DNA of 11,431 nt from CAZEQL01 sp964514415 (lineage in GTDB: Bacteria > Chloroflexota > Dehalococcoidia > GIF9 > AB-539-J10). Numbering within the stretch: the first letter of the stretch is position 1; each line of letters begins with the position of its first letter. The position numbers and the translations under genes were made by a program. The stretch lies in NCBI GenBank assembly GCA_964514415.1, contig CAZEQL010000036.1, forward strand, positions 1 to 11,431. The letters run 5' to 3'. This document shows, in pieces, positions 1 through 5,817 of the stretch. Under the pieces are notes generated by a model. The model saw only the letters and a program-made list of their open reading frames with translations. It ran no database searches and had not been told where the DNA came from.

Positions 1-60
1 GAAGGGTCTAGAGTGACAAGGAGAACGGCTTTGGGGCTAAATGCTCAGAATGACACGGAG
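1..60. repeat. Degenerate copy of an interspersed repeat
   Basis: Two diagnostic pieces of the repeat at 2741-2893 recur here. GAAGGGTCTAGAGTGACA at 1-18 matches GAAGGGCTCAGGGTGACA at 2873-2890 at 14 of 18 positions. CTCAGAATGACA at 43-54 is identical to 2855-2866. The pieces occur in the opposite order, so this is a rearranged or decayed copy that may continue off the left edge. It supplies an in-frame ATG at 41 just ahead of elp3, which is probably not used. Confidence 0.6.
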
Positions 61-64
61 TAGC

Positions 65-1509
65 ATGAAAAAGGTATCTCGAACTATTTCTGGAGTAACA
101 CCAGTGGCGGTTATGGCCAAGCCATTCCCTTGCCCTGGCAAATGCGTTTATTGCCCCACTTCTCCTGAGGCACCGAAGAGTTATACCATTGAATCCCCGG
201 CAGTTCTTCGTGCCCGAAAATGTAACTTCGAGCCTGGAAAGCAAGTGGAACTCAGGCTTAACACCCTTGCCAATATGGGCCACGCTCTGGATAAGGTCGA
301 ACTCATCATTATGGGAGGCACCTTTCTGGCTTATCCCCAGGAATATCAGTATCAATTTATCAAGGAATGCTATGATGCCTTAAATGGCATTTCTTCTGTC
401 AGCTTAGAAAAAGCCAAGAAATTGAATGAAACTGCTGAGCATCGCTGTGTAGGGCTGTGCATTGAGACCAGGCCCGACTTTTGTGGGGAAGAGGAGATAA
501 AGCGTATGCTCGATTTTGGCACTACCAGGGTGGAGCTAGGAGTGCAGACCCTGGATGATGACATTCATCGCGGGACAAAGAGAGGACATGGAGTAGCCGA
601 AGTTATCTCCGCCACCAGGCTATTAAGGGACTACGGCTTTAAAGTTTATTATCACTGGATGCCTGGCTTACCAGGGTCAACCCCTGAACATGACCTGAAT
701 TTATCGCGGAAATTATTTGATGACGACCATTTCCGCCCTGACGGGATCAAGCTTTACCCCACGCTGGTGGTGATGGGAAGCGAGCTAGAAGGCTGGTATA
801 GAGATGGTCGCTACCAGCCTTATAGCGATGAGGAAATGATAGATTTGTTGGTGAACGTCAAAACCTTGATACCCAAATATGTCAGGATTCCCAGGCTGAT
901 GCGTGATATCCCCAGCAAGTTTATTATTGCCGGCTGTAAGGACCTGGCGCTCAGAGGGACTATTAGGAAGCGGATGAAGGAGTTAGGCATTCAATGCAAA
1001 TGTATTCGCTGCCGGGAATATGGCCACCGCTTGAGGGATGGCTGGGGGATTGGCGAGCCTCGCTTAACCAGACTGGATTATGAAACTTATGGAGGGAGGG
1101 AGATCTTCCTTTCCTACGAAGATGAGAATGAAACTTTGTTTGGCTTACTGAGGCTAAGGATAAATNNNNNNNNNNNNNNNNNNNNNNNNNNNNNNNNNNN
1201 NNNNNNNNNNNNNNNNNNNNNNNNNNNNNNNNNNNNNNNNNNNNNNNNNNNNNNNNNNNNNNNNNTGACTCGGCTCTCATCAGGGAACTGCACGTTTTTG
1301 GTCCTGAACTTCCTTTAGGTAAAAAGCAAGACCAAGCTGCCCAACATCATGGTTTAGGGATGAGATTACTGCGAGAAGCAGAGAGAATTACTCGAGAGGA
1401 ATTTGGGGTTGCCAAATTATCGGTACTTAGTGGAGTTGGTGCCAGGGAATATTACCGCTTGTTTGGCTACGAATCAAAGGGTTCTTATATGGTCAAGGAG
1501 CTGCTGTAG
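65..1509 (+). CDS. elp3: Elp3-type tRNA uridine-34 carboxymethylase (radical SAM + GNAT), interrupted by an assembly gap
   Basis: Elp3 uses a radical SAM cluster and acetyl-CoA to start 5-carboxymethyl modification of wobble uridine-34 in tRNA. From the ATG at 65, the cluster cysteines are C23, C27 and C30 (CPGKCVYC), preceded by the family block RTISGVTPVAVMAKP. Further family marks are IMGGTFLAYP, IETRPD, ELGVQTLDDDI, a probable metal-binding CKCIRC, and in the GNAT part QHHGLGMRLLREAERI and SGVGAREYYRLFGYESKGSYMVKEL. Positions 1166-1265 are Ns. The reading frame differs on the two sides, so 100 is a placeholder and one intact gene ending at TAG 1507-1509 is likely. ATG 65 has GGAG at 57-60. 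ATG 41 lies inside a repeat and would add only repeat-derived residues. The roughly 80-residue N-terminal tRNA-binding extension of many Elp3 proteins is absent, as I recall for the Dehalococcoides protein. Confidence 0.93.
1166..1265. other. Assembly gap (100 Ns) inside elp3
   Basis: Exactly 100 Ns, a common placeholder for unknown length. The upstream coding frame ends on a complete codon at 1163-1165, and the downstream GNAT frame has a full codon starting at 1267. An intact gene therefore needs a missing length of 2 modulo 3, whereas 100 is 1 modulo 3. By comparison with Elp3 proteins, the missing part joins the end of the radical SAM part (FGLLRLRIN) to the start of the GNAT part (ALIRELHVFG). 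It is probably only some 10-25 residues. Confidence 0.97.
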
Positions 1510-1601
1510 TGCCGTTGGTGTGAGATTATCTGAGGTAATGAGTCGGTTTAGATAGATGAGCATATTTATGGCATTGAGTACTAGCCTCTGTAACATTTGT
1601 A

Positions 1602-1625
1602 GGGGCGATGCTGAAGCATCGCCCT
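1602..1625. repeat. Short hairpin repeat, GGGCGATGC-TGAA-GCATCGCCC
   Basis: A perfect 9-bp stem (1603-1611 with 1616-1624) closes a TGAA tetraloop, extended by one G-T pair. The lead-in TGTAGGGGCGA resembles short palindromic repeats scattered through many environmental genomes, which suggests a REP-like element. There is no T-run after it, so an intrinsic terminator for elp3 is unlikely, although the hairpin could still protect or end the elp3 transcript. I see nothing else gene-like in 1510-1680. Confidence 0.55.
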
Positions 1626-1680
1626 CTGGGTCTAAAGACACAGAGCTTGCAATAACAAAAGGATTTTCTTTCCAGGGGCA

Positions 1681-1709
1681 TTGACAACAAGAGGTTACAA
1701 ATGTATGTT
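1681..1709 (+). promoter_or_regulatory. Sigma70-type promoter for the small membrane-protein genes
   Basis: A consensus -35 TTGACA (1681-1686) and a -10-like TATGTT (1704-1709) are separated by exactly 17 nt. The flanking DNA is AT-rich, and a strong SD with an ATG follows 22-33 nt later. It would drive the genes at 1742 and 1984. Confidence 0.5.
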
Positions 1710-1741
1710 TATTATATAGCAAATAAAACAAGGAGGAAGAA

Positions 1742-1909
1742 ATGGATGAGCTTAAACCTACATGGAGACTAGCTTGGGGATTGTTCTGGAGATTTTTCCT
1801 CATCAGTTTGGGTGTATATGCTGTGATTGGATTAATCGTTTTCTTAATCGTACTGATAACGGGGGCGGCCTTTCTACCTTCCTTATTACCAGGTCTTGGT
1901 GGGGGGTGA
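1742..1909 (+). CDS. Small single-span membrane protein, 55 residues
   Basis: Function not recognised. The product begins MDELKPTWRLAWGLFWRFFL. A hydrophobic stretch covers about residues 17-45 (ISLGVYAVIGLIVFLIVLIT), followed by a Pro/Gly-rich tail ending GLGGG. The charged N-terminus followed by one long apolar segment fits a single-pass inner-membrane peptide. The start is well supported by AGGAGG at 1731-1736, 5 nt before the ATG. A consensus-like promoter lies just upstream and a second membrane-protein gene 74 nt downstream, so the pair may be co-transcribed. Short length and low-complexity hydrophobic content leave some chance that it is not a real gene, but promoter plus SD plus composition argue for it. 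Confidence 0.65.
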   Translation: MDELKPTWRLAWGLFWRFFLISLGVYAVIGLIVFLIVLITGAAFLPSLLPGLGGG

Positions 1910-1983
1910 GGCAAGTGGTGTAGGTAATTCCTTCGGATAGATAAGTGCCATTTTAAAAAATAGGATGAAGGAGGAGTAAGTAA

Positions 1984-2310
1984 ATGGAGAAGACATGGAA
2001 GCCGACAACTGGGGGTATCCTGAGCATTGTTGCGGGAGCGGGACAACTAATCGGTGGTATAGTAGTCGGGGTGATTGGAGGAAAAATCGGCGGGTTGGCA
2101 CAAGTCCCTGGAGTAGGCCACCTTCTTGCTACCATGGCTATCCCCATGATTATACTAGGGATAGTGGCCATAGTAGGCGGCATTTATGCCTTGAAAAGGA
2201 GAGTTTGGGGGCTGGCACTTGCTGGATCTATTTGTGCGCTCATCGGTCCCTGGATTCTTGGGATACCGGCAATTATATTTGTTGCCATGGGGAAGAGCGA
2301 GTTTGAATAA
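1984..2310 (+). CDS. Small three-span membrane protein (DUF4064-like), 108 residues
   Basis: Function unknown. Three hydrophobic segments are visible at about residues 9-35 (rich in Gly and small residues), 47-70 and 74-101. A basic KRR lies between the second and third, and the tail is MGKSEFE. The pattern of Gly-rich spans ending in a short charged tail resembles DUF4064-type small membrane proteins; this is a resemblance only. The SD AAGGAGGAG (1968-1976) sits 7 nt before the ATG, fixing the start. It follows the 55-residue membrane-protein gene on the same strand and probably shares its promoter. The next gene is convergent, and no clear terminator is seen in the 54 nt between them. Confidence 0.8.
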   Translation: MEKTWKPTTGGILSIVAGAGQLIGGIVVGVIGGKIGGLAQVPGVGHLLATMAIPMIILGIVAIVGGIYALKRRVWGLALAGSICALIGPWILGIPAIIFVAMGKSEFE

Positions 2311-2364
2311 AGCTACCCAAAAATCCTAACAAGTTATGTGAATCAGGGCAGCGACCTTCTTCCC

Positions 2365-2685
2365 TCATTCCGTAAGCTCATTTAGCTTAACTACAGCCTC
2401 ATAGGAAGGCTGGACCATCAGGTTCAAATTCTTTTCCTGAGTCCAGCTCTCTACCATAGGGGCTAAGTTAGCTTTGCCATTAGTGCCGGTGCCAACGATT
2501 ATTATCTCTGGCTCGCCCCGCGCTAGCTCTTCAATCTCTTCCCTTTCGATATTGTGGCTGCCAAACATTAAGAAGCCACCCCTTCTTTGCTTTACCGTGC
2601 CATCGGCAAAAATAAGAACATCTTTACGATGTTTCTTGCCATCGATGACTATAGAGCCAAAGCTGAGTTTATCTATCTTGGCCAT
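2365..2685 (-). CDS. Mth938-like domain protein (NDUFAF3/DUF498 fold), 106 residues
   Basis: A small single-domain protein of the Mth938/NDUFAF3 family. No catalytic reaction is established for bacterial members; the eukaryotic relative helps assemble respiratory complex I. Family marks seen are the opening FGSIVIDGKKHRKDVLIF, then GSHNIEREEIEEL and PEIIIVGTGTNG, the usual glycine-rich strand-loop, with a C-terminal helix. Length is normal. I place the start at the ATG 2683-2685, preceded by GGGGGGTG about 9 nt upstream on the minus strand. A longer in-frame opening to 2769 would add residues that are just translation of the neighbouring repeat (RFFATLRMT). It lies downstream, on the same strand, of the radical SAM gene at 3013-4182, with the repeat between them. 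Confidence 0.85.
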   Translation of the reverse strand: MAKIDKLSFGSIVIDGKKHRKDVLIFADGTVKQRRGGFLMFGSHNIEREEIEELARGEPEIIIVGTGTNGKANLAPMVESWTQEKNLNLMVQPSYEAVVKLNELTE

Positions 2686-2740
2686 AAAATCTAACACCCC
2701 CCTTCCCTCTGAGCGGCTCTTTAATTCCGCTTGCGGCCTT

Positions 2741-2893
2741 GTCATTCTGAGCGTAGCGAAGAATCTCATATCGCTCAGGACAGGCTTCGTGACCGAGGAA
2801 TCTGGACCCCTCGCGGAGTTTACCCTGAGTGAGATTCTTCGGTCGCTTTGCTCCCTCAGAATGACAGAAAACGAAGGGCTCAGGGTGACAGAT
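2741..2893. repeat. Long imperfect palindromic repeat (MITE/REP-like)
   Basis: The left arm 2741-2766 starts GTCATTCTGAGCGTAGCG. The right arm 2832-2865 ends CCTCAGAATGAC and begins AGATTCTTCGGTCGC. They are near reverse complements, with a few extra bases in the right arm. Nested inside, TCGCTCAGG (2771-2779) pairs with CCTGAGTGA (2824-2832), and CGAGG with CCTCG near the middle, so the whole 125 nt could fold into one long hairpin. A further partial unit, CTCAGGGTGACA (2879-2890), follows. No ORF suggests a transposase, so it would be a non-autonomous element. A related copy occupies 1-60. Confidence 0.75.
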
Positions 2894-3008
2894 TAGGCAC
2901 GCTTCCTCCGGTCTTTTTCTTGCCTTGCAAAGTGACTTTCTGCTTGCTCTCTCGCTTTATCGCCCTGCCATGCTTGGAGCGGTTTAAATTCAAGAACTCT
3001 TTTGCCAT
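2880..3008 (-). CDS. Candidate small basic protein, 42 residues
   Basis: Function not recognised. The product starts MAKEFLNLNRSKHGRAIKRE and continues with a lysine-rich stretch (QGKKKTGG). It has roughly a dozen Lys/Arg against only two Glu, suggesting nucleic-acid binding if real. The ATG (3006-3008) is 4 nt after the stop of the upstream radical SAM gene on the same strand, so translation could be coupled. The SD is weak (AGGG, very close). The last few codons (NLSP and stop) lie inside the repeat at 2741-2893, so the original C-terminus may have been replaced by an insertion. It could also be a chance ORF in intergenic DNA. Confidence 0.35.
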   Translation of the reverse strand: MAKEFLNLNRSKHGRAIKRESKQKVTLQGKKKTGGSVPNLSP

Positions 3009-3012
3009 TACC

Positions 3013-4182
3013 CTAAATAAAGCTACCTTTCAACTTAAGTATTACCTTATCCACAGTCTCACTTTCTGAACTGATGCGCTTTATAGCTTCATCGATTTTG
3101 TAGTGCTTAGAACTATCATTAAGATCAGCCAGCTTCTCATAGTATCCCACCCTTCTGCCCAACTTGAAATTGAGCCTTTCCTCATCCGGCAGGCTTAGAT
3201 ATTTATTTATGATGTTGAGACATTTCTGTTTATCCTCAGGCATTTTGCCTTCAACCTCCATCAACAGGTTAAGCACATGGTCGCTTTTAACATAGCTGGT
3301 AACGTGTAAATTATCAATTAAAGCTCCTGCTTCCTCCACTACTTCATCCTCCGTTTGCAGTTCAAAGTCTCCATCTTGCAGCTTGGACCACAAAAGCATA
3401 TCTGGAGAAACATGAAGACTACGCAGCCTGATATAATCCGGGTTGATTTCATTCAGCACCCTGGTGGTTTCCCTGACATGTTGTTGAGACATTTTCTTAC
3501 CCCCCAAGCCTGGCATGACATATTCACATAAAGAAATGCCAGCTTCCCTCACTTTCCTGCCTCCGTTAATATGCTGCTCAGCAGTAGCTCCTTTTTGCAT
3601 ATAAGCCAGCAAAGCATCGTAGCCAGTCTCAAGCCCAGTGTGGATTCTATCTAATCCAGCATCTTTAAGTTCTCTTAACTCCTCCAGTGACTTCCTAGCT
3701 GTGGTGTGAGAGCGAGCATAGGAAGTTACTCTGTTTAGGGTGGGAAAAGTATGTCTCAAAAAGGTGATCACTTGAATAAGCTCAGGAGTCCTCATGACAA
3801 GGGTATTGGAATCTTGAAGGAAAGCTGACTCACCTCCTGCCCAGAGCCACAAGGCAACATTATGCACACATTGCCCATATTGAGGTTGGTTGCACAGCAT
3901 CGCCGCTACTTCTCTTACCCTATTGCCATAGCCCATTTTCCAGGCTAGCTCCTTTATGCCATCGCTGATATCTTTAGCTGCCTCTATATCTTTTAAAATT
4001 TCATCAACCGGCCTCAGTTGAAATTTGCCGCCTTTATAAGCAGGGCAGAATTGGCATTTGTTCCAGGGACAATTCCTGGTAGCCCTTATCAGCAAAGAGT
4101 AAGCCTCACTGGGAGGCCTTATAGGACCTAACTCGAAGGTGTGAGCTAGCTTCTCGGTGCCTAAATAGTTTAACGTTGCCAT
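3013..4182 (-). CDS. Radical SAM protein with CX4CX2C cluster motif, 389 residues
   Basis: A cytoplasmic iron-sulfur enzyme that should cleave S-adenosylmethionine to a radical; the substrate is unknown. The cluster motif is C38-PWNK-C43-QF-C46 followed by PAYKGGKFQLRP. The spacing is CX4CX2C rather than the usual CX3CX2C. A barrel-like middle holds DSNTLVM, RVTSYARSHT, LKDAGLDRIHTGLETG and YVMPGLGGKKM, the HemN/Elp3-like strand order with an SAM-binding-type ETG. The C-terminal third (about 260-389) is helical and charged, with no second cluster motif evident. The ATG at 4180-4182 has only a weak SD. A promoter candidate lies 43-72 nt upstream. Downstream on the same strand are the 42-residue ORF and the Mth938-like gene. 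Fold call is firm; function is not. Confidence 0.88.
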   Translation of the reverse strand: MATLNYLGTEKLAHTFELGPIRPPSEAYSLLIRATRNCPWNKCQFCPAYKGGKFQLRPVDEILKDIEAAKDISDGIKELAWKMGYGNRVREVAAMLCNQPQYGQCVHNVALWLWAGGESAFLQDSNTLVMRTPELIQVITFLRHTFPTLNRVTSYARSHTTARKSLEELRELKDAGLDRIHTGLETGYDALLAYMQKGATAEQHINGGRKVREAGISLCEYVMPGLGGKKMSQQHVRETTRVLNEINPDYIRLRSLHVSPDMLLWSKLQDGDFELQTEDEVVEEAGALIDNLHVTSYVKSDHVLNLLMEVEGKMPEDKQKCLNIINKYLSLPDEERLNFKLGRRVGYYEKLADLNDSSKHYKIDEAIKRISSESETVDKVILKLKGSFI

Positions 4183-4224
4183 ATCACATCATAACCAATC
4201 AGATTCTCCACGACATTCTGAGAT

Positions 4225-4254
4225 ATTCTATCTTTATTACGAAGGAGTTAGCAA
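4225..4254 (-). promoter_or_regulatory. Promoter candidate for the radical SAM gene
   Basis: On the minus strand TTGCTA (4249-4254) and TAGAAT (4225-4230, 5 of 6 to TATAAT) are 18 nt apart. This would give a leader of roughly 35 nt before the start codon at 4182. Confidence 0.4.
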
Positions 4255-4258
4255 ATAA

Positions 4259-4288
4259 TAGACTTCTGATTTCCCGCTATGGTAGTAT
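4259..4288 (+). promoter_or_regulatory. Promoter candidate for the HAD-liv operon
   Basis: TAGACT (4259-4264) and TAGTAT (4283-4288) have an 18-nt spacer. The predicted transcript would begin within a few bases of the ATG at 4300, and no SD precedes that ATG, so the first gene might be read from an almost leaderless message. The matches are modest, and the 5 nt between this -35 and the minus-strand promoter's -35 would make the two promoters back to back. Confidence 0.3.
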
Positions 4289-4299
4289 TAGCAACTTAA

Positions 4300-4926
4300 A
4301 TGAGCCAAATCAAGGTAATCTCCTTTGATGCTGAAGGGACGTTAGTGACGTCTGACTTCAGCCAGACTATGTGGCATGAAGCCATCCCTGCGCTTTACGC
4401 CCAGAAGCACGGCCTCGACCTTGCCCAAGCCAAAGAATCTATCGTTGCTAAGTATGATGAGGTAGGCGACCAGAGGCTGGAATGGTATGACCTGAGATAT
4501 TGGTTTAGACAGCTAGGTTTAGGTGCTCCCGAACCAGTGATACAGAGCTGTCTAAACAGGGCGAGTTATTACCCCGAAGTAATCGAAGTGCTTTCGGCTC
4601 TAGACGGCAAGTACCAGCTCGTTGTCGCTTCAGGCACTCCCATTGAGTTACTTGATTACTTGCTGAGGGAAATTCAGCCTTATTTCATTCGTATTTTTTC
4701 TTCCATTTCACACTACCAGCAAACAAAAAGCCCCGAATTTTTTCTTGCCATATGTCAAGAAATGAGCGTCGCGCCAAATCAAGTTGTCCATGTAGGTGAT
4801 AATTGGCAATACGATTTTCTTAACGCCAAGCAGGTGGGCATAAATGCGTTCCATCTTGATAGGTCTGGTAGTAACCACGACGCGCTCACAGATTTAACTC
4901 AAATTAAACCTAACTTATTAACGTAG
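4300..4926 (+). CDS. HAD-superfamily hydrolase, 208 residues
   Basis: HAD enzymes mostly remove phosphate through an aspartyl intermediate; the substrate here is unknown. Motif I is D10-A-E12-G-T14: the nucleophile Asp is present but the second, acid/base Asp of DxDGT is Glu. Motif II is S111 (VVASGTP), motif III K143, and motif IV G166-D167-N-x3-D172. Residues 20-90 form a helical C1-type cap. Length fits a phosphoglycolate-phosphatase-like member. With the Glu change, activity may differ from a standard phosphatase, as in some HAD subfamilies with a variable residue there. The ATG has no SD. The stop is 2 nt before livH, so the gene probably leads the transporter operon. Confidence 0.85.
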   Translation: MSQIKVISFDAEGTLVTSDFSQTMWHEAIPALYAQKHGLDLAQAKESIVAKYDEVGDQRLEWYDLRYWFRQLGLGAPEPVIQSCLNRASYYPEVIEVLSALDGKYQLVVASGTPIELLDYLLREIQPYFIRIFSSISHYQQTKSPEFFLAICQEMSVAPNQVVHVGDNWQYDFLNAKQVGINAFHLDRSGSNHDALTDLTQIKPNLLT

Positions 4927-4928
4927 CT

Positions 4929-5816
4929 ATGGCGGTCAACTGGGCACAGGTACTCTTCAATTCAGTACTAACGGGGAGCCTGTATCTCATTGCTGCTGTA
5001 GGACTTACTTTAACTTATGGCTTGTCTAACTTTCCCAACTTCGCCCATGCTGAATTCATCACTTTGGGTGCTTTTATTGGCTACTTTGTGGCGGAGCAGC
5101 TAGGATTGGGCCTGCCACTAGCCTTTGTTGTCGCCTTCTTAACCACAGGGGTGGTAGGTTTTCTGTGTTATCGTGGCGTTTTTCAGCCACTAGCCAGAAG
5201 AGGAGCCACCCTTATTCACCTTATGGTAGCTTCCATTGCTTTGGGCTTTATCCTCAGGTATTCTATTGGTGCTGCCTGGAGTTGGGAGCCTTTGTATTTT
5301 ACTACCACCTGGTCTGCTTTCGATGTAGGACCATTGAGAATTACCGGATTATGGTTGTGGATTATCTTTGCCGCCATAGTTCTGGCAGTCGTCATGCATC
5401 TTGTTATGGTAAAAACCAAGCTAGGCAAGGCCATCAGGGCTACTTCCAGCAATCCCGAACTTGCCCTGGCTTCTGGAATTAATACTGATAGGGTGATTTG
5501 GGTAACCTGGTTTATCGGTGCTGGGCTAGCGGCTGTTGCCGGTATACTTCGTGGCGCAGATACCCAGATATGGCCTATGACAGGATGGGAGTTCATACTA
5601 CCTGTGTTTGCCGTCGTTATGCTTGGTGGCATCGGCAATTTTTACGGTGCCATAGCTGCAGCTCTTATCGTCGGTTTGGCTGAAAATATCGGCGTAGTAG
5701 GTTTGGTAGCGCTGGGGCTTTCTACGACATACCGTATAGGCATAGCTTTCTTAATCCTGATAATAACTTTGATTGTGAAACCACAGGGGTTAGCTATGCT
5801 ATTTAGGAGGGCTTGA
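4929..5816 (+). CDS. livH: Branched-chain amino acid-type ABC transporter permease LivH
   Basis: One of two inner-membrane channel subunits of a HAAT-family importer (branched-chain amino acids, amides or urea; the exact substrate cannot be read from sequence). 295 residues, about eight hydrophobic spans. The family opening GLTLTYGLSNFPNFAHAEF is at about residues 25-43, the coupling-helix region TKLGKAIRATSSNPELALA in the middle, then PVFAVVMLGGIGNFYGA, and the typical end VKPQGLAMLF. It starts 2 nt after the HAD stop without a visible SD, suggesting translational coupling to that gene. The SD of livM lies within its last codons. Nothing is missing compared with normal LivH. Confidence 0.93.
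   Translation: MAVNWAQVLFNSVLTGSLYLIAAVGLTLTYGLSNFPNFAHAEFITLGAFIGYFVAEQLGLGLPLAFVVAFLTTGVVGFLCYRGVFQPLARRGATLIHLMVASIALGFILRYSIGAAWSWEPLYFTTTWSAFDVGPLRITGLWLWIIFAAIVLAVVMHLVMVKTKLGKAIRATSSNPELALASGINTDRVIWVTWFIGAGLAAVAGILRGADTQIWPMTGWEFILPVFAVVMLGGIGNFYGAIAAALIVGLAENIGVVGLVALGLSTTYRIGIAFLILIITLIVKPQGLAMLFRRA
5805..5810 (+). promoter_or_regulatory. Ribosome binding site that fixes the TTG start of livM
   Basis: A perfect AGGAGG inside the end of livH lies 7 nt before TTG 5818-5820. No in-frame ATG occurs nearby, so this site decides for the rare start codon. Confidence 0.8.
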
Positions 5817-5817
5817 C

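Noticed and set aside
1602..1625. Rho-independent terminator for elp3
   Set aside because: The stem is strong, but no T-run follows; it fits a dispersed repeat better.
1474..2046. 190-codon open frame on the minus strand
   Set aside because: It runs antisense to the elp3 end and to two small genes that have strong SDs. The product has no recognisable domain and is rich in Ser, Pro and Leu, as expected of an antisense frame.
2686..2769. In-frame N-terminal extension of the Mth938-like protein
   Set aside because: It is mainly translation of the repeat (MRFFATLRMT) and is absent from the family's normal length. The ATG at 2685 has a suitable SD.
2848..3069. 73-codon plus-strand frame
   Set aside because: It starts in the repeat and runs antisense into the end of the radical SAM gene, with no SD or domain.
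4214..4222. ATTCTGAG in the divergent spacer as a third repeat copy
   Set aside because: Only about nine bases are shared with the repeat arm, and neither the second arm nor the TGACA unit is present.
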